Part shown: positions 1 through 10,687 of the stretch, piece by piece
How positions within the stretch are numbered: the stretch's first letter is position 1
Layout of the letters: each line of letters starts with the position of its first letter
DNA from: Helicostylum pulchrum
Taxonomy: Eukaryota; Mucoromycota; Mucoromycetes; Mucorales; Mucoraceae
Reading direction: 5' to 3'
Assembly (NCBI GenBank): GCA_025677825.1
Contig: JAIXMO010000108.1
Coordinates: 1 to 30,864, forward strand
DNA length: 30,864 nucleotides
Notes under the pieces: generated by a model
Database searches by the model: none
What the model was told of the DNA's origin: nothing
Seen by the model: only the letters and a program-made list of their open reading frames with translations
Position numbers and translations under genes: made by a program

Positions 1-110
1 TCTTTCTTTCTTTCTTTCTTTCTTTTGTACTCTTTTCTTTTTACTTTTTTATTACTGCTACTACTACTACTACCACCTACCAACTACCAACTAACTAACT
101 AACTAACTGC
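1..110. repeat. Pyrimidine-rich leader with simple repeats
   Basis: (TTTC)n at 1-25, a CTA-type trinucleotide run at about 57-75 and an ACTA tetranucleotide run at about 88-108. They sit directly upstream of the APSES gene start and are probably its 5' UTR or core promoter. The true promoter lies mostly outside the window. Confidence 0.7.
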
Positions 111-115
111 TTACC

Positions 116-1535
116 ATGGATGATCTTTATCACCAAAGTCCGCCTTATTTAAACCAACAACAAATGTATAGACCTCACAGCATAGATCATCATCACGATT
201 TAAATTGGTCTTCTAATAACTACAGTAATTCTACTTTACCTCGTCCTAAAATAACAACAAATGTATGGGAAGATGAAGGAACTCTTTGTTTTCAAGTGGA
301 TGCTAAAGGAATTTGTGTAGCACGTAGACAAGGTATGTTGTTTATACATGTATATATATACATATTAAAACCCTATTATTTACATAATATTTTATTTTTT
401 TAGATAATGATATGATCAACGGTACTAAGCTTTTAAATGTTGTTGGTATGTCACGAGGTAAACGCGATGGTATACTAAAGAACGAAAAAGGTCGCGTCGT
501 TGTCAAAGTAGGTGCTATGCATCTTAAAGGCGTATGGTAAAGTAGTAGTACTAGTAGTATCACTTTTGTTGTTGTTTGTTTTACTCACGTATTATTGTAG
601 GATCCCGTTTAATAGAGCAACTGAATTGGCTGAAAAGTTTAAAATTCTAGATGTACTCTATCCTTTATTTGTAGATGAGCCCTCTATTTACTTGTGCAGC
701 AGCTCCATAAGTGCTTCACATAACAATGATGTGATACCGTCTCCTCCTACAAACAAGTGTAACATTGCTTCCCCTTTACCTGCTTATCGTTCTACCAATG
801 ATGATTATTCTACTAACTGGGAACCAAGACCTTATAATATTCCAAATCATTATGACCACGGTAAAAAAAAAATTATATATAACATTATTTGTTTATTTGT
901 TTTTTTTTTTGGCGTGAATGACTAATAATTTCCTTTTTTTAGTACTGCACCGAAATCATCATCATAATCATCACCATCACCATCATCATCAACAACAGCA
1001 ACAAAACATACAACAGCAGCACAACATACAACAACATCAAGAAGCAACTGCTAGGTATCATTCTCCTACAGATGATAGCATGTATCTTTTAAATAACGAT
1101 TATTATAATCAACGTCAAATGAATCGAGGTAGCTTCAGCAGTGTATCTAGCCACCACTCTTACCTTTACCCTTCTTCATATCAAGAAGAAGAAAATAAAC
1201 CTGGATTTATAGATAACAACAACAACAACAACTTGTACAATAATGCTTATACAAGATCGGTTTATACTGCTTCTTCACCTTACATTAAATCATCTCCTTA
1301 TACCAACATTCATATTGATCACACAAATACAACAAACAAAAGTGCTAATGGATCAGCTACCCCTTCTTCATGGCTATCTCCAGAAACTCCTACTGCTGTC
1401 TTATTTCAGCAAAAGGATAAGAGCATTGTCAGTAATAAAAAGAGAAAGGCTTCTTGTGACTCTGTTGATGCCAAATCTAAATTGTCTCCTTCTCTTCGTG
1501 CTACAAGAAAAATTCGACTTGATACGCAAGATTAA
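116..1535 (+). CDS. stuA: APSES-domain transcription factor (StuA/Efg1-like)
   Basis: Four exons: 116-332, 404-536, 601-860 and 943-1535, with GT-AG introns of 71, 64 and 82 nt; the joined frame is open and gives 400 residues. Residues about 44-150 form an APSES DNA-binding domain. Diagnostic stretches are [20 protein letters not shown], the MHLKGVWIPF junction rebuilt exactly across intron 2, and LYPLFV. APSES proteins are fungal nuclear regulators of development and morphogenesis; StuA and Efg1 bind E-box-like sites. The rest is low complexity: a His/Gln tract just after intron 3, Asn and Ser/Pro-rich stretches, and a basic KKRKA cluster near the C-terminus that could be a nuclear localisation signal. 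The start ATG (ACCATGG context) is the first in frame and is preceded by CTA/ACTA simple repeats. An AATAAA lies at 1634. Family call is sure; the exact ortholog among Mucoromycota paralogs is not. Confidence 0.9.
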
Positions 1536-2039
1536 AAAAAGAATCTTCAAATACCCTTTATCCCCTTTTTTTTTCTTTGCTGAAAAAAAGAAAAAAACTG
1601 TACTCTCTTTCAAAAAAAAAAAAACCTTTAAAAAATAAAGTATCTATTATGAGTTAATTCAATTCTTTAATGCTGTGTGTAAATCTTTTCACGGTTGCGA
1701 CGATCAATGCAAAAAAGGGACTATGATATCAAACACCTTGCATTAAAGCTCACTAAAATCGCTCACATATAAATGGGTCGTTTGTGACTCGCTTTTTGAA
1801 AGAACAGTCACTAAATAAGTAATCTTTTTTGGAGGTTTTTTTTTTTTTTTTTTTTTTTCAGTGCTGTGGCGCATGGCTTGGCATTGTTACAAAAAAAGAA
1901 AATCTCGTTCGTATCACATTTGAAAGAATTAATCCTTTTTTCTTTTTTCTTTTTTCCCTTTTTTTTTTTTTTTTTTTTTTTTTTCTTTCTTTCTTTCTTC
2001 TTCTTTCCTCTTTATTTAAAGAATACAAGATTTTTGTGT
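1536..2039. other. Intergenic region: 3' UTR and T-rich leader
   Basis: It holds the 3' UTR of the APSES gene, with an AATAAA-type signal at 1634-1639. Two long T-tracts follow, near 1836-1858 and 1959-1984, the second continuing into a TTTC repeat. Such pyrimidine tracts occur before several genes in this window and probably belong to the leader or core promoter of the zinc-finger gene. The first T-tract ends in CAG and could also be a 5' UTR splice acceptor. Poly-Phe frames here are translation artefacts. Confidence 0.6.
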
Positions 2040-3508
2040 ATGAAAGCCGAAAAGTGTAAATCTACTTCACCAAGATTATCTTCACTTTTAAATAATAATA
2101 ATAAACAAGTAGATACACCAATGAAAGAATATTTACCAACACCAGTTACACCTGCTTCTGATTTTTCTCAATTTCATAATAATAGTAAAAAAGATACCAG
2201 CGCCTACAGTACATTTTCGGTGATAAAGCCGCCACCATCATCATCCACAATCACGACGAGTACATCTCCAACCACACCTACAACAACAGTATCAACAATA
2301 ACACGATCCAATAACACTACTACACCAAATGATGTTAAACCTTACCCGTGTCCTGAATGTCATCAAACGTTTAGTAGGCCTCACAACTTGAAATCTCATC
2401 TTACTACTCACTCTTCAGAAAGACCTTTTCAGGTAAAAACTATTATTAGAATATAAATTTAGTGGTGTGGTGTAGTTTTTTCTGGTGTTGTAGTACAAGT
2501 AATATTTATTTCCTATTTCCTATTTCCTATTTTCCATTTATTTAGTGTGATGTGTGTAATCATCATTTTAGAAGACATCATGACTTGAAGCGCCACCAAA
2601 AACTACATACTGGAGAACGCCCTTATGTTTGTAAAGATTGTTATCGTTCATTTGCCAGACTAGATGCATTAAATCGTCATCGTCGTGCGGAGGGTGGCAC
2701 AGCATGCAGTGCGGTACATCAACAAGTTAAACAAGAATTAGAAGTAAAGCAAAACTTAAATAGCCTCACAAACGCCACCGCCTATCGTACTGGTACTGGT
2801 TCTTCCAAGATATCCAGTGGCGCCAATAATATTATTAGCACTATTACTAGTACTTCTCCTCAACGTCCTGTAATCCCTCAATTACATATTCCTCATCCTG
2901 CTTCTCATTTGTATCCAAAAGACAACCATGCTCACACTTCGCCTATACCTCCTACACATTCACCACCTTCTCAACCACCACCACCACCTCCTCCTCCTAC
3001 ACATTCACCACCACCACCACCACCACCATCGTCATCACAAAACCAATTGTTACCTTCTCCAAGTGCACTCTCTTCTTTACCCATCGCAAATAATAATAAT
3101 TTAACGCCGATTTATCAACCCAAGAGTTTACCGAATACACCTTCTTCACCAACAAAATCGAATAAACTCTATCATCCCTATCAACCGTGGTCTGCTTATA
3201 GAAATCCTGAAAGACCTACTTTACCACCTTTATCTGCTTCTCCTCCTGCAAATTATAGTCCAAAATCTCTATCCAATTTAGATCGCTTATTACAAGAAAA
3301 TGACGAATTAAAACGTGACATTAACCAAATTAGAGCAATGGCACAAAAGGAAGCTGGTTCTTTAAAATCGCGCGTACATGATTTGGAAGTAGAGGTAATT
3401 TATATACAATGTACTACCACTCTTTATTTATTAATAATTTTATATTAGAACAAGGTATTAAGGTCTCTTATTCATAATCCATCTAAAAATGATTCTACTT
3501 TTAAATAA
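2040..3508 (+). CDS. C2H2 zinc-finger transcription factor, Crz1/Prz1-like
   Basis: Three exons: 2040-2432, 2546-3394 and 3449-3508, with introns of 113 and 54 nt; 433 residues. Three adjacent C2H2 fingers start at residue 104. Finger 1 reads CPECHQTFSRPHNLKSHLTTH, finger 2 contains FRRHHDLKRHQKLH, and finger 3 contains FARLDALNRHRR followed by EGGTAC. This finger order, with HDLKRH then ARLDALNRH, is typical of calcineurin-responsive Crz1/Prz1 factors. An intron splits finger 1 from finger 2. N-terminal of the fingers is Ser/Thr/Pro-rich; after them is a long Pro/Ser region containing PQLHIP (2876-2893), which resembles a calcineurin PxIxIT docking site. The C-terminus has a short charged heptad-like helix completed by exon 3. 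The frame also stays open upstream through poly-Phe, so the start at 2040 is chosen because the T-tract is unlikely to be coding. Orthology to Crz1 is inferred from finger motifs only. Confidence 0.85.
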
Positions 3509-4128
3509 ATTTACTTGTTTTTTTTCTTTTTTCTTTACGCCTCTCTTTCAACCACCCACACACCCCTTAAAGTTATACTTTATCACCAGATTGTGGCAGT
3601 GTAAAAAAAAAAAATGTGGCGGAGCAGCTGCTATTTTTAACCTTCTTCACTTTCTTGGCGTAAAATAAGCCTCTTTTTTATCAGATGCTCTTGAATTTAT
3701 ACTGTCCAATCACAGGTGCACAAAAATAAAATAACACTTTCTATGTTGAAACCCCCTTTTTTTTTGTTAAAATAAAAACTGCAACTCCGAAAAAAAAAAG
3801 GGTGTATCTTGTTATTTTGACGCTTGTAAAGCGAAAAGAGCCCTGGTTGCATATTTTTTTGACAGCTGCCTTCTAGTTTTTTTGTAACTTTCTTTCTCCC
3901 TCTTTTTTTCTTCGGAGAGAAGAGAGGGAAAAAAAAAAAAGGTGGCTCATTACTTTTTTTCGTCGCGTGTATAAATCTATAAATATCTGCATACACAATA
4001 AAAGAAGAGAAAAAAAACTGGGCCTGGAATACTCCAAGGGGGAAGAGTGAAAACCACAATTGCTAATCCAATACCTTTGCATTAATATAGTTACAAGTTT
4101 TAAATTATCGCTGTTATTGTTATTTTAC
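3509..4128. other. Intergenic region without a supported gene
   Basis: AT-rich with many T8-T12 and A8-A12 tracts. Two overlapping minus-strand open frames (3697-4082) are Phe/Lys-rich products of homopolymers and are not called. Nothing else is recognised up to the coding remnant starting at 4129. Confidence 0.5.
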
Positions 4129-4366
4129 CTTGTCAGTCCGTCCAATCACTTTATTTAATAGATGATCGATAAACACGTCGTCTATGACATGTAGCCATTC
4201 CTTTCCAGGGTTAGTTTATTCGGTATTTCGTAGCCACCGTCCACTTGCCTAATCCATTGCAATACACAAAGCCTTTTTCAAAATATCTATACTTAGTTTT
4301 GATCTCACCATCCATAATAGTATGCTTGATATCTAACTAGTTTTTCACTTTTTGGTTCTTTGTGGC
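4129..4366 (-). pseudogene. Frameshifted coding remnant, unknown family
   Basis: Three reading-frame segments line up head to tail on the minus strand. The first begins after an acceptor-like TTATTCAG (exon side at 4366) and encodes HKEPKSEKLVRYQAYYYG. The second, 4315-4217, is open for 33 codons and includes KTKYRYFEKGFVYCNGLGKW. The third, 4215-4129, encodes 29 codons including PGKEWLHVIDDVFIDHLL and ends exactly at a donor-like AAG|GTAAAA. A single extra base at 4216 separates segments two and three. Protein-like composition, the frame shifts and splice-like borders suggest a decayed internal exon of a once-functional gene, now lying in the promoter region of the heat-shock gene. I do not recognise the family. 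Alternatively these could be chance open frames. Confidence 0.45.
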
Positions 4367-4457
4367 CTGAATAATAGAAAAGAAAAGCACTCTGTTCGTT
4401 TTGAAGATGATTTTTTCCAAACATATAATATGTGTAATGGCACAAAGTTTAACTGGG

Positions 4458-4475
4458 TTCCACTTTCTTCTCGAA
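4458..4475 (+). promoter_or_regulatory. Heat-shock element, upstream partial array
   Basis: TTC at 4458-4460 and a TTCTCGAA pair at 4468-4475, matching alternating nGAAn/nTTCn units bound by Hsf1. About 190 bp before the small heat-shock protein start. Confidence 0.55.
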
Positions 4476-4522
4476 ACCGCTACTTTCTGTTTCGTAAAAT
4501 ACCCCCGTGAAGAAGCTATAGA

Positions 4523-4563
4523 TTCTGGAAATATTATGCAGTGGAGAAAGTTCCAGAAATTTC
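4523..4563 (+). promoter_or_regulatory. Heat-shock element array of the HSP20 gene
   Basis: A TTCTGGAA pair at 4523-4530 is followed by four perfectly spaced alternating units at 4546-4563: GAA, TTC, GAA, TTC, each separated by two bases. This is a textbook Hsf1 trimer site, about 100 bp upstream of the HSP20 start codon, so strong heat induction is expected. Confidence 0.9.
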
Positions 4564-4573
4564 TCTTATACTG

Positions 4574-4609
4574 ATTGGTCGAGTTTCATTATGCAAAATA
4601 GAATATAAA
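4574..4609 (+). promoter_or_regulatory. CCAAT (inverted) and TATA box of HSP20
   Basis: ATTGG (inverted CCAAT) at 4574-4578 and TATAAA at 4604-4609, 57 bp before the ATG at 4666. Together with the heat-shock elements this is the clearest promoter in the window. Confidence 0.75.
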
Positions 4610-4665
4610 AAGGAAACGCTTTTTTTTTTGTTACCAACTCGAATTATCATTATTCTATTATAAAA

Positions 4666-5235
4666 ATGTCACTTAGCACTCGTCTTTTCTCAGAAGCTTT
4701 CCGTGATATGCAACGCGCCATGTCTGCACTGGAGCACCCGGCCTTAAACTCTGTTGCTCCCTTGATCGGTAACCGTACTGGAGGTGCTCTTCGTTACCCT
4801 GCTGCTGACTTGGTCGAGACTCCCAACGCTTATGAATTACATGCTGATTTACCTGGTTTTGACAAAAATAACATCAAGATTGAATTGCCAGATAGCCAAA
4901 CATTAATCTTGAGCGGTTCAGTTAACGAATCTCGTTCCGTAGAACCTCCTCAACAACAAACAGCTGAAGAATCTACGAAAAAGAAAGAATCTGCTATTAC
5001 TGAATCCAATAATGAGAATCAAGTAGCTACTAATAAGGGTGACTCAAATCAAGTTGGTGAACATAGACCTCACTTTTGGGTCAAAGAGCGTGTCTCTGGT
5101 GCTTTCTCCAGATCGTTTAGATTCCCTACCCCAGTTAATTCTGAGAATATCAAGGCTTCGTTCAAAGATGGTACATTAAAGGTACTTGTACCAAAGTCTT
5201 CTGAAGAACAACCCAAGCAAATTAGTATTGAGTAA
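4666..5235 (+). CDS. Small heat-shock protein (HSP20/alpha-crystallin)
   Basis: Single exon, 189 residues. ATP-independent holdase chaperone that binds unfolding proteins under heat stress, cytosolic by default since no targeting signal is seen. The alpha-crystallin domain runs from about residue 45 (PAADLVETPNAYELHADLPG) to the end and includes the conserved pattern FRFPTPVNSENIKASFKDGTL. The C-terminus ends in QISIE, an I-x-I motif used in oligomer assembly. About 45 polar residues (roughly 89-133, rich in Gln, Glu, Ser, Asn) interrupt the crystallin domain between its early strands and HFWVKERVSGAFSRSF; similar hydrophilic insertions are known in fungal Hsp30-type proteins. The promoter carries a perfect heat-shock element, CCAAT and TATA box. 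An AATAAA lies near 5354. Codon use looks more optimised than in neighbours, as expected for a highly induced gene. Confidence 0.95.
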   Translation: MSLSTRLFSEAFRDMQRAMSALEHPALNSVAPLIGNRTGGALRYPAADLVETPNAYELHADLPGFDKNNIKIELPDSQTLILSGSVNESRSVEPPQQQTAEESTKKKESAITESNNENQVATNKGDSNQVGEHRPHFWVKERVSGAFSRSFRFPTPVNSENIKASFKDGTLKVLVPKSSEEQPKQISIE

Positions 5236-6197
5236 ATTTACTGCTATTACTACTTTTATCTTGTTATTGTAAAATTACTCTCATCCCCCACCCCCTCTCT
5301 CGTGTATATAAACCCCTACCTCCTCCCCCCCCCCCACTTTGTACATATCATTAAATAAAAACCATTAAAAATTCACCTTGATAATCTTTTTTTTTTCGAA
5401 CATCCTTCTCCGTCTCCAGTGACTGTCTTCTTTATTTGATGATTTAAAGTTACTCTCTACTTAAATAGACACTCGCCAGTTTAACATTCAACCACCACCA
5501 GTGGCTTATGATTAAAAAGGGCATGCGAAATATAATAACTTCATTTTTTCTGCATCCTATAGGTTAGTACAGAAGATCTTCTCCCAAAAGGTATACATAT
5601 CCCCTTTCAATCGAAGCCGTAGAGATCAAGTTAAAAAAAAGGGGGGGGGGAGTTGTTTTTAACATATTTTTTCAGGAACAAAAGTGTCATAAATGCATAA
5701 CGAATCGTGGCAACTGTTACAAAGAGGAGATACTAACACTTTCTTTTCTGAAAAAAAAAAAGACCCGTAAACAATCATCGTAAATAATACCATCATTTGA
5801 GCTCAAAATTAAAATATAAAGTCGCGATGACGGTCTTGAAAGAGTACAAATACTAATGACGGAAGGGGTTTTTTAAAAAGAGAGTGTAACTACTAAAAAA
5901 AACCCCGCTTAAACAACAAGGCGCTTTTTTTTTTTGAGGGCTTACAAAGAGGGGAATCGCTAAAAAAAGTTGTGCTTTTCTTTTTCCCTTTTCTTTTTTT
6001 TTAAAAAATAAACAATAACCTTTTTCTTTCTTCGTTTCTTTTTCGTATATGGTCCTTCAGTTTCAGCAAGGAAATAGTGAAGATGCTTGGAATGTAATAA
6101 AAAAAAACGAAAAAACGCAAAAGTGACTCAAAAAAATAATATATGTTTATAGTATAGCTCAGACGATTTATGGAGATCCAGTTCAATAGCACAACAC
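5236..6197. other. Intergenic region with homopolymer tracts
   Basis: The 3' UTR of HSP20 contains a C-tract near 5322-5335 and an AATAAA near 5354. Further on there is an A8G10 junction near 5632-5650 and several T/A tracts that probably belong to the leader of the next gene. A minus-strand open frame at 6001-6231 is Phe/Leu/Ile-rich, overlaps the next gene's start and is not supported. No RNA gene seen. Confidence 0.5.
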
Positions 6198-7783
6198 ATG
6201 AACATAGACGTTTCAGATGAAAGAACCCCACTACTACATCGAATCATGATCCCTACAGCAGCGCGAGTTAGTAAATGGACAGAATCATTTTATAAGCGTA
6301 CCTGCATTTTAAATATACTCCCCGTCTTACTTGTAATTTTATACTGTACACGTCTTTTTTTTTTTTGCATAATTTTTTAAAAAAAATCGTTTATTTTCAG
6401 GTACTTATCTGGTGCTCAGTTCCTATTCCATTTGACGATTGTGAAACGATTTTGTGTGATTATTCGGATTACATCTTTCCGGCCTCCTCTATTAAAAATG
6501 GCAGTCCAACCCGTATCAATTTTTGGTACTTTTTGTTCTGGTACTATGGCCTATATAACGCATTAGCTTTATTTTTAATTACAAAGCTATTCAGTATATA
6601 TGCATTAAACGTAGGTCCAATTCAAATTCTATCATATAATACTTTATTAACCCTTTTACGTCAAAAGTGGTATCCAAAATTATTAGGTGCCAAAGTAACA
6701 TTTGCATTATTTTGGCTCGTTAGTCAATCCATTGGTATTGCATTTTATTACATACCTATTGTTAAAACAGAATCTGTATTTTGGGTAGGCCTTACATTTT
6801 TCACCATGTCCATGCCATTAGCCGGTGCATTAATTATTATTCATCGTAAACGTATGGATAGACGCCATAGAGGAAGAATTGGTGTATTACTGTTATCAGA
6901 AGAAGCTGTCGATCCCAAACCATTTATCCGGTGGATCCCGACCGATTTACCTAGGCTACGAGCACCAGCGTCATACCGGCGGTTTCTATGGTTTTGTACT
7001 GCACTTGCCATTGCACTATTTGCATTAATTGGAGGAGAAATGTACGCCTATTTATTTCTATCAACCTTACCGCATACGCCAATGGACGCATTTATTTATG
7101 TTTATAGCTGGGTTGGTGCCATTTACATCATGGACGCCATGACTGATTATATATTGTATCGTAAAATTCGATCGCATCCATTAGCCAGCATATTTAAGCT
7201 GTATTTTTTCATGATTTATTTTATATTCTACCGAAACTTATTTGCTCGATTAAGGTCTGTGGACCAATTCGCTATTGTTCAACTGGCTTCGTTTTTATGG
7301 GTTTGTATATATTACCCATTTGCCATGACGCCACAGGTCCACCGTTGTCTTGTACGATTTATTGGTGTGACATTAACGTATGACGAATACAAGGAAAAGC
7401 TAGGTCGGTCGTTTTATTTGCGTAACTTGGCAGAGAATACCACCATGCTTGGGTTTTTATGTTGGGTCAATATCTTACATTTTGGACCCAACCGAGCTGC
7501 TTACCCGTACTTTCATATGGACGATCAAGACGGTAGCCCGTACAATCATAACCTAACTGTGATAGCAGCTCTTGTTATTTGGACCAGTGAACTTACAAGT
7601 GCGTTCATCACTCGTCTCACATTTAAAAGAGTCTTTGGTCATTCCATTACGCAACAGGCCATACGTGAATTTGAAAGGTACCCTGAAATGATCATTGGAT
7701 TTGTGCTAGTCATGGTCCATGTTCTGCAAAATATTCTACTTGCCCTCATCAAACTGGATTTTGCTGCTGGATTGGAAAAGTAG
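6198..7783 (+). CDS. Multi-pass membrane protein of unknown function
   Basis: Two exons, 6198-6332 and 6401-7783, with a 68-nt phase-0 intron; only the GTAATT donor at 6333 keeps the frame. The product has 505 residues and roughly ten hydrophobic helices spread over the whole length, so it is an integral membrane protein, probably a transporter, channel or lipid-handling enzyme, but I recognise no family signature. The N-terminus reads MNIDVSDERTPLLHR: ERTPLL fits the [DE]xxxL[LI] dileucine signal that routes fungal proteins to the vacuole, often by AP-3. A conserved-looking loop has FIRWIPTDLPRLRAPASYRR between helices, and a second cytosolic-type loop has TYDEYKEKLGRSFYLRNLAE. No signal peptide. 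An AATAAA follows near 7888. An internal ATG at 6246 is an alternative start, but it would drop the sorting motif. Confidence 0.75.
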
Positions 7784-8336
<553 letters not shown>

Positions 8337-10475
8337 TTAAAAGTATAACAAGGAAGGGGATTTTACAGCGAATTTCAAGTATGCGTTTAATCCGACAGCA
8401 AACAAGAGAGCGAAACAAATGACGGTAGGACCAACCAATTCATCATAAGGACCGGCAGCACGATTATGAATTAATTCACGGCGACGATAATAAAGGCCCA
8501 TACCATACATCAAGATCGAGATTGAAATTAGAGAATAAACAATACCACTTAATTTACCAACCGCATCACCAGCATTAAATAGAGCCAAAGAAAATGTAGA
8601 AATTAAAGTACCAAATGACATCCAAGAGAAGTAAGTACGTTCGTTGGCAAAGAAAACTTTTGGCTCAACACGAAGAGGTGTAACGATCTTTTTGGGTATC
8701 TTGACACCAGGTGGCAAGATGACAGGTTCCATATATCTTTGTTGTGGTTGTGGTTGCTTATTTGTTTTACCCATAAAATTATCAAATATAGAACTAATAC
8801 TGTTCACCATCTTTGAAGGTGTACTTTCTTCTTCAGGTACGATATGAACTTCACTTACAGTAGGTAATTGACGACTACCATAAGATTGATTTGCAGTGGA
8901 ACCCATTAAAGAAGAACGTTCATTGGTGGAAGTAAGGACACGTGTACGAATATCGGAGTGGATGGTGTCTACTTCACTTGCAGCTTTACTCTTACCCTTC
9001 AAATTCTTTTGTCCGACAGAGGGAGAATTGGAAGGTAAGATGGGTAATTGTTGGATATCGTTATCCATCTGGGCTAACCAATAGGGTAAAAGAGGCACAC
9101 GTGTGTCAAACATAACAGCAATACCGTGAACGAATTTAGAGAAATCAAATGCTTCTTCAAGTATACCACTTTCTTCTAAATCAACGATCCATTCAGGTTC
9201 TCTTTCATTAGGAGCTAATTCAAGCTTGATTTCAAATGTAGCAAAAGGGTATCGATTGATATCACTTTCATTCTTGAGATTATCAAACGGGAAATTGGTA
9301 TCGGCATCTGGTCTACGCCAGTTATCGTTAGGACGACGTTGAGTAGGGTCGTCAGCGAAAAGTCCTGAATCTTCTCGAATAAAACACAAGTCTGTATCAA
9401 GTGCCATTCTTACACTTTGATCTCCAGGAATTTGAAAAGCAGTTCTACGATAATAAGTACGTAACACTAAAAAAATAAAGTCATTTAGTTTGTATATTCG
9501 GGGATTTAAGCAAATATAGTATTATTATTTTTACCTGGCTCCATGTTTTTTGTGATAATGGTATTTTGTACTTGTTTTACAAGTGTTTCGTATTTATCAA
9601 CATCTTGCTCAGATCTTCCACTATTTCTCAATTTACGAACCGATTTTTCAACAAATGTTTGATCACCCTTCAAAAAGCCAGCAACATACTTATCCTTGAT
9701 GGTAAAACGATCCTTTAACTCACCACGATTCTCTTCAGCCAAAGTTCTACGTTCGAATCCTATTGTACTATTACCTTTTGCACTACCATACCAACGCAAA
9801 CGAATAATTTGAGATCCTTCTGCACCTTCGACACGAGAATTATAAGAATCTAATTCAGCATCGTCTAAATAAACTGAAGAAATAGGAGGATCGATGTTAT
9901 CTTGCTTCTTGGAGTTATCACGGTAGACCAATACAGGTAAATGGCGAAGCACATATGTCTTTAATTCTAAAACGTTTTCAGTTTGAACAAAGAATCTCTT
10001 GACGACCAAACGACGAGCTTGTTGTAAATCTTGGTTCTCCTCATTCAAATAAGATTGTGACACAGGTTTGAAGGACATGGTCATACCACCATCTCTCACT
10101 TTGGAAAATAGTTGTGATAATTTGATTAATAATAAATCATTGTTTTCGTTCCAAAAGGGACATTGGTTTAATCTGACCATAAACATAGGACGTAACACGT
10201 ATTCGGTATGACGATCATGTTTCTTTACCATCTTTAAAAAACCCGTATAGTTAATACGTGAGTAACGGGCAAGTCGATTAATATCATCTGCAATCCAATT
10301 GATATTTTCTTGAATAAAAGATAATTCTGGTAACGTGTCTTGACTAGGAATTTGATGATTAATCTTTTCATCATATTCTTCGATTCTCTTTTTAATTTCT
10401 TCAATCTTTTCTTGATGGAAAGCGTAGACCTTTTTTTGGTTTTTTTTGGGTTAGTTACAAGATATAAAACAGGTT

Positions 10476-10517
<42 letters not shown>

Positions 10518-10687
10518 ACCTTTTCAAGATTATTATCCAACAACTCTACAAATTCGGTTTCATCTTTTTCCGTAAAAGGTCTCTCCTTTTCAGCCTTTCG
10601 TAATCTTTTCTTTAATCCATCATAGTCAATATAAAATGGCGACCATTCAGGATAGATGGCATCTTTTAACTGTGAACCAAACTTCAT
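8337..10687 (-). CDS. VTC complex subunit (SPX-VTC-DUF202), Vtc2/3/4 family
   Basis: Minus strand, three exons: 10687-10520, 10429-9535 and 9466-8337; introns of 90 and 68 nt; 730 residues. The VTC complex makes inorganic polyphosphate from ATP and moves it into the vacuole. Residues 1 to about 170 are an SPX domain: MKFGSQLKDAIYPEW start, YIDYDGLKKRLR, and NYTGF followed by KMVKKHDRHT, the basic inositol-pyrophosphate pocket. The central triphosphate-tunnel domain (about 195-480) keeps IRLRWYG, FERRT, TAFQIPGD, IREDS, NWRR and FEIKL. After a low-complexity linker, a DUF202 domain starts at EPKVFFANERTYFSWM and has three helices. Length is near yeast Vtc4 (721), but AFQIPGD and IREDS recall Vtc2/3, and some tunnel lysines appear replaced (ERRT for ERKT, DFSK for KFSK). 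A GCACGTTG, a possible Pho4-type site, is at 978-985 of the 10-kb block (10978-10985), 291 bp upstream. Confidence 0.9.
10481..10512. repeat. (CT)16 microsatellite inside VTC intron 1
   Basis: Sixteen perfect CT units on the plus strand, so an AG-repeat in the VTC pre-mRNA, starting only seven bases after the GTAAGAT donor. It occupies about one third of the 90-nt intron. Confidence 0.9.

Noticed and set aside
1829..2059. Poly-Phe frames upstream of the zinc-finger gene
   Set aside because: They translate T-tracts; the real start is taken as the ATG at 2040.
3697..4082. Two overlapping minus-strand frames of 120 and 69 codons
   Set aside because: Phe/Lys homopolymer products with no domain and no splice support.
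10340..10603. Plus-strand frame across VTC exon 1 and intron 1
   Set aside because: Opposite strand of the SPX coding exons and the CT repeat.
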